Source of the DNA: Rhizophagus irregularis
Lineage: Eukaryota > Glomeromycota > Glomeromycetes > Glomerales > Glomeraceae
Length of the DNA stretch: 64,000 nucleotides
Assembly: GCF_026210795.1 (NCBI RefSeq)
Contig: NC_089443.1
Location: 3,410,001 to 3,474,000, forward strand
Direction of reading: 5' to 3'
Within the stretch, counting starts at the first letter, position 1. Each line of letters begins with the position of its first letter. The notes beneath the pieces were generated by a model that was not told the origin of the DNA, ran no database searches, and saw only the letters and a list, made by a program, of their open reading frames with translations. Of the stretch, positions 22,911 to 34,597 are shown piece by piece. The position numbers were made by a program, and so were the translations under genes.

Positions 22911-25573
22911 AACTAATTTCTAGTTATATAATTAAATTAATTTAGAAAATTTAAAATATGGGATTTGATCTAAAAAGATTAAGATTAGAAATTTTTTTTT
23001 AAAATTAAGATTTTTATTGCATTATATTTTTTGATAATTAGATTAAAATACAATAACTTTTAAATTTTAGCTAAAAAATTCTTTTACTTTAACTTTTCTA
23101 AATCAAATCCTATATTAATAAATATAAGATTATATATATATTTATCAGATCTGAAAATTATAGATCTTCTTTCAAAATCAGATCTATCAGATCTGAACAC
23201 AATACTTTCATCTGCATTAAAAGATTAGATGATGTTGAAACCTTCAACAGAAAAATATCTGAAGTCTCTTACAAAAAACTATTTAAGCGTTTCAAATTCT
23301 TTTAGATTAATACTTCTTTTAGTTTTCAGCTTAATAGTTATCAGCTTCATATAATTGGAAAAAACTATAAGACTAAAAGGAATATACAGTGCAATTCTTA
23401 AACTTCAAAAAATGATAAGTACTAAGAATCCAATTATCTTAGAAACTGTCAATTTATTTTATAATAGATATAATATCAACAAAGATATTAAAATTTTTTC
23501 TGAAAAGATTTCACTATTATTGTCCTCAAATATTTTTATTATTTATAATTATGATTAAATAATTTTCTCAAATAAGCAGAAAAGTGATATCAAAAGTTTT
23601 ACGAAATCATTAAGCAAATGTGGTAGATGCTTTGAGTAATGCAAAAAGATACCACCTTAATTAGATATTTACAATATGATAAATTTTTAAAGAATTTATT
23701 ATTATTATCAGAGCATTTACTAACTTAAATCTATAGTGATATGATTTAGGAAAAGACTTAAGTTGAGATCGTAAATTTTCAGTTTGCAAATATGCCAGTT
23801 CTAAAGTTAAAAATAAATGCAAGGTTATTTTGAATAATTTAAAAAGACAAGATTTTAAAAGACATACACCAATCCTTAACTGATGTAATATCTGCAAAAA
23901 GTGATGGAATACTTTCAAAGCCAGTTTTGCAATATTACTAGTGTCCCATATATACGATTCAAAATGACTTGTATAGACTTGCATTATATAAATAATATAA
24001 TTAAAGTATTATAAAAATTAGCGTAAGACAAATTTTATTATATAAAAAATTGATTCAAAACTTGACTTGATTTGACTCGTAAAGAACACTATCTATTACA
24101 AAGTTTTTTATGCCTGGTTTTTTGTCCTTTTACTTTATTATACATGCTATTCTAGTTATATATGTAAAAAGAAGCTATTACATATCAATTAATTTAGCCG
24201 ATTTTTTGGGCTTTTTCTTGTTAATGTTGTTGTTTGAGTGGCAGGTGGTAGACTTGGAGGTTTCGACGTTTATTACCCTTTTTACTCAGTTTTTCCCTTA
24301 AGGGTTTTCTGAGGTTATGACTTTCCTTTTTGTTTTTTAGTTTTTTCATTTTCCTGAAATTTCAGCGTTTTCGCTCTTAGTTTTCTTTTGGAAGAGCTGG
24401 AGGTATTGAAATGTTGATCATCTAAGCTGAAGGTTTGGTGTTACTTAACTTTTTTGGATTTATGTAAATCAGTCTATTTAGAAGGGCTGATGGGATTGGT
24501 GGATTTTAGTTTTTAATTTTTACTAATCAAGTTGATCAGCAGTTGATCCATCAAAAGTACTAACATTAGATTGCTTACAATGTTATTGGCTGGATCTGGT
24601 ATATCTGCTTGGATTTAGTGAAATACTGTAACATTAGGAAGTGCATTTCCTACCACTGTGGGCTTTCATTCCATTTCGTGCCTCCTCTATATAAGGACTT
24701 CGTAGGGATTATAAAGGGGTTTGGCTTTTGTTTTTGTTTGTTTTTAATGTTAATACAATGGTAATATGGATTCTTGGAGAAATTTGATGGTTGCATCCTT
24801 ATGGGTGGGTATAGCTAATTTAGAAAATAGTTTTCATTGTTGTTAACCAATTTTAATATAAGCATATATAAACCATCAAATTAAAATAAAAAAAAAAAAT
24901 TAATTTAGCCAATTTTAACATATCAACAAAATATGAGGAGCTAAAAGTCAGTTATTGAAATATTCTATAAATACTTCAAGTCAAAATTAATAACATCTTC
25001 AGAGTTCTCTTAAAGTATGACTTACATTTACATGTATTATTTTTTTTGCAGAAATTACTATTCACTATTATTACTCAATTTAAACTTATTAAAAAAAAAG
25101 CTAAGAAGAAAAAACTTGCTTTCAGAAGAATGATAGTATCTATTAGAGAGAAAGAGTACAGATCTCCCAAAAACTAAAGGTAGATAATAAGTTAAGGTTC
25201 ATACTGTAGAAGCCGTATGTATTAAGCATTACTGATACAAATGTTATTTTTATTTCTTGATTTCAGAAAAAATAGTTATTATAGTTGTACTTCCATAAAT
25301 ACATCTTCTATAAATGCATTCCCTTCATATATGCATGCCATAGCTTGATCTTAAGCTAGGAACTTAAAGCTAAGTGTATATCCTTTATGTTCTACATATA
25401 CATGTAATTCTGAATTTTGGGTATATTAGAATACTCTTCATAAATGCATTTATGTGACAATTATGTAATATTGACAAATCATCAATAGTTGTTTGGTTCT
25501 TTAAAATAGATAAATTTGACAATTTACATTTTTTTTGAATAAAAAATATTTTTCAATCTTTTTAATTTTATCA
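22911..25573. other. Gene-free repeat-rich region with one less AT-rich block
   Basis: Mostly AT-rich with no supportable gene. The block from about 24100 to 24860 is noticeably richer in G and T on the plus strand (for example CTTCGTAGGGATTATAAAGG near 24686) and is probably a repeat-derived segment, but I could not find its ends or family. Confidence 0.35.
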
Positions 25574-26531
25574 CAGTCAACTTCCTTTATAGTTATTTCC
25601 GTTATAGTCACATTTTACTATATAGTCACATCAGTTAAATGTTCAAAATACTTTATTATCCTATATAGTTATAATCTATTTATAGTCACTATCACATCTA
25701 TCCTCAAAAATCTTATATTAAAAAGAACCATTTATAATCACAGTTATATAAAGAATATATTAAATAACTTTGCATTTAATAATTATACAAAAATGTATTA
25801 TAGCTTGTTAGAAATTAGAATTGTTTCACTGAGACAAATTGAATGGTAGTGGTTTTATCCTTTTATGATTATTGGCTGATAAGTTATTCAATAAATGTTA
25901 AACATCAGCATTATAATATTTCTTGATTTATATTTACTACGCCATTTAACATTTTGCTAAATTTCTTTGTATCTAGTAATTATAAAAAGATGATTAATAG
26001 CTCATTAGAATCACATCATCAAGATAAATTAAATAGTGATAAATCTCATCTTTCTGTGATTAATATTAACAGAGTTACTACTTAAAAACTATTTAATATT
26101 TTTTAATTTTAGAAATTGATCTAGTAATTGGATTTCGATATATCTTATACCATTAGATTCATTTCATCAAAACAAATCTAATGGTAGTAAAATTGTTTCT
26201 CTAGGGTCAATATTGGCAGAATTATTACACAAAAACCATTAATATTTTTTTAATTTCAGAAATTAATCAAGTGAATGGATTTTGATGTATTTTATACCAT
26301 TAGAATCATCTCATCAAGATGAATCAAATGGTGGTAAGATCATCTCTTTACAATTAATATTGGCAAAATTATGATACAATAAAGTTTTAAATATAATTCT
26401 GGTTAAAATTATGTTAATTTTTGGCCAGAATTATGATATACAAATATAAGAAATTTTTTATATAGTCACATCTCTTTATAATTATCAAATATGAACTGTC
26501 CCAAATGTGTGATTATAAAGAGAATTGACTG
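25574..26531. mobile_element. Pogo/mariner-like non-autonomous element with internal tandem repeats
   Basis: The ends are CAGTCAACTTCCTTTATA on the left and, inverted, CAGTCAATTCTCTTTATA on the right, matching the CAGTCAA-type termini of two shorter elements at 51711 and 54579. Inside, a unit of about 147 bp (AGAAATTGATC at 26111, AGAAATTAATC at 26258, plus an older copy before 26100) contains the recurring words ACCATTAGA and TCATCAAGAT. The right flank is TA but the left flank is CA, so the TA duplication is imperfect. No transposase is present. Confidence 0.55.
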
Positions 26532-26585
26532 TATATCACAATATATAGTGCAAATTCTATATTGAAATTATCTGATAGTTAAAAT

Positions 26586-26943
26586 TCAAATTATTGTTGA
26601 TTATTTTTTCAAGAATCCCAACATTGAATTACCTGATGATCATTAAGAAAGCTCTATTATTGATTCTGAAGAGAAGATTTTGGATGACCAGAATAATGCA
26701 TTGGAAGTCTTGTTTTCAAAGAAATCAGCTACTATTCCATTAATCCATGTTTCTGCTGAAGGCACTAAAGGCAATTCTTTTGATAATTTCAAGAAAGAGG
26801 CATAGTTTGGTAAAGATATGTTTTTCAATGAGAAGAATCCCAGTAAAGTGAATACTGTTACTTTAGACAATAATGTATATTTTGGTGAAGCGAATGAAGT
26901 TAATAAGCATGATAGTGATTCTAATTCAATCAATAATGATTAA
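26586..26943 (+). pseudogene. Coding relic, acidic protein of unknown family
   Basis: The plus strand reads as a coherent acidic Ser/Asn/Asp-rich polypeptide (for example SSIIDSEEKILDDQNNALEV and GKDMFFNEKNPSKVNTVTLD) broken by in-frame stops at about 26617 and 26803, ending at 26941-26943. The opposite-strand open frame over the same interval is probably the shadow. I do not recognise the family. Confidence 0.35.
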
Positions 26944-28560
26944 TGAATAGTAATTCTGAAGATGAAATTCCAGATGAATTGAATGATAATAGATATAATA
27001 GATACAGTAGATACAGTAAATATAATGAATATTGACGATGCAGGTTATTACTATCGCGATGTAAGATATGAAAAGAAATTTTCAATGCATTTAATCCTAT
27101 TATATTTCTGATAACTGCCTAGAAGAATTTCATATATTTGATACTCGATTGTCCTATAAGTTTATTACTACATTTCTTTTTTTCAAATTATATGAATGGC
27201 TTAGATATCATATGCTAACAGGTTTTCTAAAATATATTATGCACAGTAAGTAAATCATCTTTACTTTTCTGCAATATATGTTATATGCAGTAAGACATTA
27301 TTGAATTATTAGCCAGTAGATCCTGCTGAAAGTATAAAGAGTCTTTACAATTATCATATGATATAGCATATATTGATAAACTTTAAAAAAAAACTAGAAT
27401 AAATGAATATCATTCAAAAAAATAATCATGTATAATAAATAGTCTAAAGTTATAGAATGGCATCATATATTCAGGATTAGTCTTGCATCATGTAATTTTT
27501 TTTAACTTAATGTATTGCAAATAAAAGACGTTTAGACCACTAAATGACTTAAGGAATATAGTCAAATATTTTTCTCATGGCAATTAGTAATAATTTTTAA
27601 ACTGTACATACTAATTTTTTATGCTTGAGCATATATGTATATTAATACAGGATAATTTAGGAAATCTGGATTGGCAAATTAAAATTGTCAATAAGGATTC
27701 AGGAACTTTTATTCTCAAACTTTCTTGTATATTCTCAAAATTATTATGTATATTATTGTAAAAGAACCCTTTGATGATCTTTATATATAATAGCATTAAA
27801 TTCTTTTATTATTAAATTAAGAAAAGTCTGTTGATCAGATTTTTGTGATGTGATCATATTAATGTAATTTCCTCAAAAGTATATAATAAAATTGATTCTG
27901 TGAATTATATAAAAAGGTGATAACATGAATCCTTTTATCCATCTTTTGCAAGTAAAATGAAAAAATTAAAACCAATCTAATATACTATTATTTATATCAT
28001 TAATATCTTTAATTAAATAAACTCCTATATTTCGCAAAACAAGAATAAAATATATTGATTTATTGTTCAACTAGCTTCTTGAAACATGTTATCACTATGT
28101 TAATCAATTTTTTCATCTTTATAAATGTTCCAAAATAAAACAGACATATTAGTTTTCTTGATATATATCAGCATTTTAATATTCACTGAAAAAATTATGA
28201 TTGCCAGCACATGTCAAATCAGTACAGTAAAATTGTGACTTTACTTGATGTTCGTCATATACTTTATATCAAACATCTGGTGCAATAAATCAAACAACTC
28301 CCTACATAATGGTTTGCATAATATCATACTTTCAATATAAAAATCATTAAGCAACAATTTTTTCAAATATTTGATGGACTGGAATATTACAAAAATGAAA
28401 TATAATGGTAAGGGTGAAATGAAATGGATTATTAGTACTTTTTATCAAAAATTACAAATATAGTACTTTATACTTATTTATTCTCTGGTACTATAAATTC
28501 AAGTTTAATTCATCATGGAATAGTTCTCTTGCAAAACTTAACTTTTTACATGATCTATGT
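26944..28560. other. Gene-free AT-rich region
   Basis: No gene, RNA gene or terminal inverted repeat identified. Confidence 0.4.
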
Positions 28561-28770
28561 GGGTGGGAGTAAAAAGAATGATATGGATATGCAAAAACAT
28601 TATATGTATAGTTGTGATAGGTTAGAGTGTAAGAAACTTATAGATAGCGATATTAGCGATAAAAACAAATTAGTTATAGAGAGAGCAAAGCAATAACTTG
28701 ATGCTGGGACTCACATTAAATGGCCTAGGATCCATGTACTCCCTCTCTCTTTGATAGCATCATTTATTTC
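28561..28770 (+). pseudogene. Short coding-like relic of unknown family
   Basis: One plus-strand frame reads VGGSKKNDMDMQKHYMYSCD and continues with Cys, Lys and Asp residues to a stop (TAA at about 28695), after which the same frame stays open for another 25 codons (LDAGTHIKWPRIHVLPLSLI). Codon composition looks coding-like, but there is no family assignment and no start signal. Confidence 0.25.
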
Positions 28771-28985
28771 ATAGCATTTCAGCATTTCTCTAAAAAAAAT
28801 TAATAAAGTTGTCAATGTGTGTCAGCTGATTAATGTCATGTGAAAATGTGGTCTATTTTAAGGACACTCGTGACAATCACCCCCTGATTGGCTGATTCCT
28901 GATTCCGGGCGCCCAAAAGTATATTTTGACGCGTTTAACTTTTAAAAAATTTATATCCACGGAATTGGTTTAAAAAATTATTGTA

Positions 28986-31369
28986 GTGAAATGTCTAGTA
29001 TTATTGACGGAGCTATGCGATTGGGATCCATTGGGTTATCATGTCTTCTGGAAAAATGATGGATTAGCATTAGATAAATCAATTTTAACAAGATTTAATG
29101 AACAAGTCACATGGTTCATAAAAAACGGTGCAGAAGACGAACAAGAGAAAGCGAAGTACCTAAATATACGATTTAAAGTAAGAATATATTGACTGTAGGG
29201 GCTCGTGGGACTTCGTCTCCTGCACGGTAACCCTGCTACAGATCAATCGTGTTCGTTTAGAACATTGTAGGGGCCCGTGGGACTTCGTCTCCTGCACGGT
29301 GACCCTGCTACAATCCGATACGCAGAATACTTTTTCTGCATGACTGTTTATATATTTATTAAAGTTTTTTTCTATAGAGCGATTCACAGAAAGATGGTCG
29401 AGTATATCTTTTTTGGGAAAGAATTGCACATCAAAAGACTCTAAGATGTTGAGAAAGATGCTTCTTTGAAAATTCGAAGCTTTCAAGTAATACAGAATAA
29501 AATATTATAGGGATTTGTGATGTATAATCGTTTATTTCTTGGTTTTTTCATTTTCAATAGGCACAGCATCATTTTTCTGTGGCAAACCGTATACTTACGG
29601 GAGAAAATAATACATCGGAATCGAATCCTTTTCATAATGTGAGCTACAAAATATGAACGAATTTTTTCTTGATTACACTTCTAAAATCAGTAGTCAATTA
29701 ATTTCAAATTTTTAGGATGAGTCCGCCACATCAAAACAAAGTCATTATTATGCTTTAAGAAAGAAGCAAAAAGTAGACTATAATATAAACCAGATGTCGG
29801 AAAGAACATATTCGGAAGAATTCCAAATGGATGTTCAAGAAACTTTTACCTCAAAAGAATTCCAAGTGGATAATCAAGAAACGTTTACTTCAGAAGTGGA
29901 TATCTTTAAAACTCCGAAGATAGAGGTAATTCTAATTTCCACCGCACTACGAATGCGTTTCTATCACTTACTGGAAACTAAGTGTGAATTTGGTTAGATG
30001 CTGGCGAGTTTAAACACGAAGTCGCACCTGGAAAGTTATAATATCGTTTGTCTTTTTGATATTGAATTCCCCTACACAAAACAACTCTTTATGAAATTAT
30101 CAACAAATCAGGTGCGCACGATGAAGAGTAAATGGACAGAGGTAAGCTATTTTATACTTAGATGAGAGTTATGGACATCGAACTTATAAATATATTCTTT
30201 TAATAACAATGAGGCCGAAACATATATTAGCAAAGAAGAGATTGAAAAGCACTGGAACGAATGCCCATTAAAAAAACTGGTGGATGATAATCAAATGAGG
30301 ATACGCTTTATGTTGATCTCAACGGTCTTATGACCTCTTTTACAAAACAGAAGTTCGACGAATATGATCACCGAAAAAATTATGAGATGTTTTGACTTCA
30401 AAATATTTATGCGCAGATGTAAGTTTTGTAGCAGGTTGCATTGTTGTGACTGGCAAATGAAATAACCAATTTTCTTATACCAGGACTCCAATTATTGCAT
30501 AAGCACAGCGCATTGCTTGATAATGAATCTAGTGAATTTAAGTACCGAGATGACATCGTAAACCCTCTTCTTGCGTCAATTTTTTATGATGTTGAAGATG
30601 CGTTGTGGATGAAAACGTAAGTGTTCATACTGAAAGCTGTCATTCCTAACTGTGTGAGTCTAAATTCCTACTGATGATAAACTAGTGGAGAAATCGAAAA
30701 CGAATCACGAAAACGACAACGAAATTTTTCAAAGCAGGAAGATGAACGTGGAAAACTCGGTGACAAGCACGACGGTATATTATACATGAATATCAATGGT
30801 ATAAAAATTGGTGTTGGTTTTGTTGAAGTTGTCGGTAATGCATTCACTTCAAATATTTCCGACAAAAACGACGACCTTGAGAAACTATTGAAAGGTATCG
30901 TATATCTGTAATTCTGGCAATAAAACATGATACCTAGCTAATTCTATTTCTCTATTAATCATAGCAATGATGGTATCATTATACTATCAACGAGTACATC
31001 AATCTGATGATGAGAATACCTCACAATTGCAATCATTTGCTATTTTGGTATTTGGTAAGTGCTTATAGTTCCGATATTTTTTTTTAAATCGCTGATTGAC
31101 TTGATCATTTTGAACAGGGCGTGAGTATCATTTTCTAGGGCTTGTTGCAAATCGGAAATGTCATCGAAATAGTGAAAAATTTTAAGGTAAGCTCTTTTGT
31201 TGTTTAAATCCTTAGATGTTTTCCTCATTCCCATAATACTTTTGTATAGGTACGAATGATTAAGTATTACCGTCAACTTATTAAAAAGCCACGTAAAGTG
31301 ACTCGACTTCCAAGTTCGGGACTACCAATTGCTTCACCATCCAAGAAAACTAAAAAAAAATCAAAATAA
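28986..31369 (+). pseudogene. Multi-exon orphan-family gene, probably decayed in the middle
   Basis: Plus-strand exons 28986-29177, 29561-29638, 29716-29925 and 29998-30141 join in phase through GT..AG introns and encode WDPLGYHVFWKNDGLALDK, then AQHHFSVANRILTG, then an ESATSKQSHYYALRKKQK segment with two related EFQ-(M/V)-D-x-QETFTS repeats. Later exons (about 30481-30618, 30687-30898, 30963-31055 and the terminal piece 31251-31369) encode YRDDIVNPLLASIFYDVEDA, LGDKHDGILYMNINGIKIG and a basic tail ending KKTKKKSK. Between 30180 and 30480 the frame breaks: NEDTLYVDLNGLMTSFTK is read in a shifted frame and an in-frame TGA follows NYEMF. No ATG opens the first exon, so an upstream exon is missing or lost. 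The architecture looks like a Glomeromycotina-specific family; its function is unknown. Confidence 0.5.
29194..29312 (+). repeat. Two copies of a GC-rich 47-bp unit inside intron 1 of the orphan gene
   Basis: The unit at 29194-29240 recurs at 29266-29312 with two substitutions (spacing 72 bases). It starts TGTAGGGG and ends CCCTGCTACA, so its ends are complementary, and it contains GGGACTTCGTCTCC, which can fold into a short hairpin with a UUC(G) loop. It is far more GC-rich than its surroundings. Confidence 0.8.
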
Positions 31370-31692
31370 TTGTTTCGTAAATTACTAGCTGGATGCAATC
31401 TAATTTTTAACTATCACGGAATAAATTTATAACAAAATAAAATATTTTCAGTGATTAGGATGGTTGTACGTTTTTATTTAGGAAATAGCTTGATAGATGA
31501 GTGAATAATAAAAATTTTATTTAACAATGTGCATTATTTATATATCGAGTTTTTTTTTCTCCACTCTAGAACAAAAAAATGAATCTGATATTTCTAATAG
31601 TATAGGTTGATAAAGAATCGATATAACACGCTGAAATTGCTATAATTCGCTAAAACGCTATAAATTACTAAGATCAGTTGTAAACTATAAAA

Positions 31693-32464
31693 ATGGTTAA
31701 ATCTAACTATTCCGGTTTAAATCCTGTAGTAGTGCAGGTGTTAAACAATCTACAATATAGGTATAGTGGTGAAACACCAGAAATGTGGTGTTCTCGTGTT
31801 CATTATCCATTTAAGAAACTTCTTGAATATAATCCAAAATACTTCTCCAAAAATGGATTTATTCAAATGATTGAAAGATCATATAAAGATGGGAATTTAA
31901 AGCTGAGAGATGCTCATTTCATATTTATTGCACTGTATGTGACTCCTTAGTAATTATCTGTGAAAATACCATCAAATGTGCAAATATTAATCTAAATGAA
32001 TGCATTGCAAAAGGCATATTGCATATTCTAATAATCCTATATAGAAAAATGTGAAAAAAAGAGTATCATCAGAACTAAGTGATAACAAAATTGAAAAGAT
32101 TTATCAAACATGTGGTTTTATATTCAGTAAATGCTGAGCTAATTTTAGTTATGCATATGAATATGAAAATAGGAAAAGGTATATCAATTGTTTAATTGAT
32201 AGTGCAAAAGTTATCCAATGGACTTGGAGAGCTTTTAAGTTAAGACCTGAAACATGAGCGAAATGAGTTTGAAATATGGTGAGAAATGATGGTACTCCTG
32301 ATAGGAAGAAATATTTAGGTATACTTTTATTAATTAAAAGGAAAATAAATTCCTTGACTCAAAAAGAATATGATTTGCATACCAATAAATATGCCAACTG
32401 CATTAAAAAAGCATATAATGAAAATATTGCTCAAAAATATATTAAAGAATATCTTAAAGTATAA
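31693..32464 (+). pseudogene. Orphan-family gene relic with a WRAFKLRPETW motif
   Basis: The first part (31693-31950, 85 codons from MVKSNYSGLNPVVVQ) is open and moderately basic and aromatic. After a gap with stops, 32160-32464 encodes ENRKRYINCLIDSAKVIQWT followed by WRAFKLRPETWAK-like codons with a TGA in place of Trp, and then MVRNDGTPDRKKYLGI to the stop at 32464. The IQ-like AKVIQWTWRAFKLRPETW module is one I associate with repeated uncharacterised Rhizophagus proteins. Frame breaks and stops indicate a decayed copy. Confidence 0.4.
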
Positions 32465-32804
32465 GAAATATGATTATTATCATTCTAGAATTTGGATAGA
32501 AAAAAAGAAATACCAGTCATATAATCACCTAACTACTGTAGTATATATAGTTGTTTTTATAAAATCGTATCAGCAAGGTTATAGTATAGTAATTGGTCTA
32601 TTATGCTAAAATATCTAATAAATCCTGAATATTACTATACTCTAAAGATAATATCAACACTTATGTAAACTTTGTTAAAATTTCAGAATATGCACGATAT
32701 AAATGTAAAAAGGAAGGCAACTATATCCATGTAATTTGCTAGAAATTAATATGTTCAAATTTTCCTATATTAGTACTATTAACAGAAACTTAACTATTAT
32801 ATAT

Positions 32805-32905
32805 TCTACTATATAGTTATACCAGTTAGATGTTCAAAATATTTTATTATTAAAATCTATTCTATATAGTCACAATCTATCTATAGTCACTATCACACTT
32901 ATTTT
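32805..32905 (+). repeat. Fragment similar to the left part of the element at 25574
   Basis: TATATAGTTATACCAGTTAG onward parallels the sequence at about 25618-25700: both share GTTCAAAATA, TTTATTAT, TATAGTCACTATCACA and similar words in the same order. It is a partial copy; no termini are visible. Confidence 0.5.
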
Positions 32906-33061
32906 GAAAATCTGATTTCTTAGATATTAACAATAATGTTGAATATGTGCAATAAGTTTTCTAAGCCCACTTCCAACCCTTTAAGAATACTCATTAGTCT
33001 CCATTTTCAAGTCCTAAGCTGAAATTTACAAAAAAAAGTAGAACACTTTAAGAAGTATTCC

Positions 33062-33310
33062 CTACAATAAAAAAATAAAAAAAGAAACATTAGTAAATAA
33101 TGTTATACAAAATTAATAAAAAAAATGGGTTTTCCACTTACTTTTCATTTCAGACATCCATTTCAAAATCCAGGAAGTTCACTACAATAAAAAAAAATAA
33201 AAAAAAACATTAGTAAATGTTCTTAAATAAAATTAAAAAAAAAAAACAAGTTATTTCCATTTACTTCTCATTTTAGGTGACCATTTTGAAGTCTGAGAAG
33301 GTTGCTACAA
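33062..33310 (-). repeat. Tandem ~120-bp repeat carrying 40-nt exon-like modules
   Basis: CTACAATAAAAAA recurs at 33062, 33182 and 33305 (periods 120 and 123). Read on the minus strand, each unit looks like T-rich tract, TTGTAG acceptor, a 40-nt block (33304-33265 and 33181-33142), then a GTAAAT or GTAAGT donor. The blocks share a TTCAAAATGG/TTTGAAATGG core. Equal block lengths and preserved splice-like borders suggest exon duplication, but no open gene around them was found. Confidence 0.5.
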
Positions 33311-34386
33311 TAAAAAAAATAAAAAAAAATAAATTATCGGTAATCAGATTAACAAGTCATATGATTTATATGACTGATATACTTATACTAAAGAATTCAT
33401 TATACTATATTGAATAATTCATTATAGTGTTAATAAAGTTACTTATAACGAAGCTCTGATCAACTAGAAGTCTAGAATACAGGGTTTGTTATATCGAGAG
33501 GTACTGTAATATTTGAAGAATTCAATTATATTATGAATTTATTAAATTCAAAGATTAGTGCGTTATATAAATTATGTAAATACATTAGCAATCAGTAACA
33601 GGAGAATTCAAAATTGCTAGAAAAACTTGTTGTTCTTGATAATCTTTTTAATAATTTTTGGAATATAAGTTATTTAAATATATTTAGAAGTTTAACACTT
33701 TAATTTTCAATAATTAAACTTATTTTGTTTATAGTAAACCTATAGAGATGTCGCAAAGTAACTTCTACTAAATATATTATTTCTTTTGACCAGTAAGTAT
33801 TAAGTTACACTAAAAAAGTATCTTGAGAAATATACTGTCGCTACATATCAGCAGATAAGACCAACACTTAGTTTAATATTATGCTTAGTTTAAATTTGAC
33901 ATTTCTTTCTTTTATTTATAACTTTGAATTTAACTTTCAAATTTCAATAATTTCCCTTACATTAAATAAACTTTACATTAAATAATTAAACTGTAATAAT
34001 TCCCTAAACTTCAATTTACTGGACTTATAATTTAATATTAATTAATTCTCAGGCATACTATGAGTATATTCAAAATAACTTTTAATAATTATATTTTATT
34101 ATTATTTTATTTATTAAACCAAAAACTGACTGAACTTTAAACAAAAGTCAAATCCCAGCTTTTTTATACATTTTAATATTTCACTAAATTATATTTCACT
34201 AAACTACTTGTAATACTATAAATTATTTCATAATATTCTACAATATTCTACAATATTTTACAATGTTCTATATATAATATTTGTATTAAATTATATGTTA
34301 AGTCATGTGCTAATCACATGTTAATAAACTAATATTAATTTTTATACTAAATATTTGATAATCGCATCCTATTAGATGGATATAAC

Positions 34387-34597
34387 AGGATCCCGTTTAC
34401 TTATAAGATAGATCACCTCAGGTCTATATATAAAATTCTTTGCAGATCTTACTATAAAAGGAAATTTTATGTTATATTGTTATGATTTTTTTCCTTTTTA
34501 GCTAATTAACCAATAGAATTTAAGAAAAAAGTAAGGTAAAACTATTAGTAAAGGGCTAATTTTTTACGGAGACCTTTATTATAAGTAAGCGGGTCCT
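34387..34597. mobile_element. 211-bp MITE, GGACCC-type ends (copy A)
   Basis: The left end AGGATCCCGTTTACTTATAA matches, inverted, the right end (TTATAAGTAAGCGGGTCCT). The inside includes CTAATTAACCAATAGAATTT, present in inverted orientation in the copy at 53391-53605. Non-coding. Confidence 0.65.

Noticed and set aside
23661-23984. 107-codon minus-strand open frame
   Set aside because: No recognisable motif and surrounded by repeat-type sequence.
26643-26933. Minus-strand 96-codon open frame
   Set aside because: The opposite strand has the more protein-like composition; this is probably its shadow.
29160-29486. Minus-strand 108-codon open frame
   Set aside because: It translates the duplicated 47-mers and intron of the plus-strand orphan gene and shows a repeated peptide only because of that duplication.
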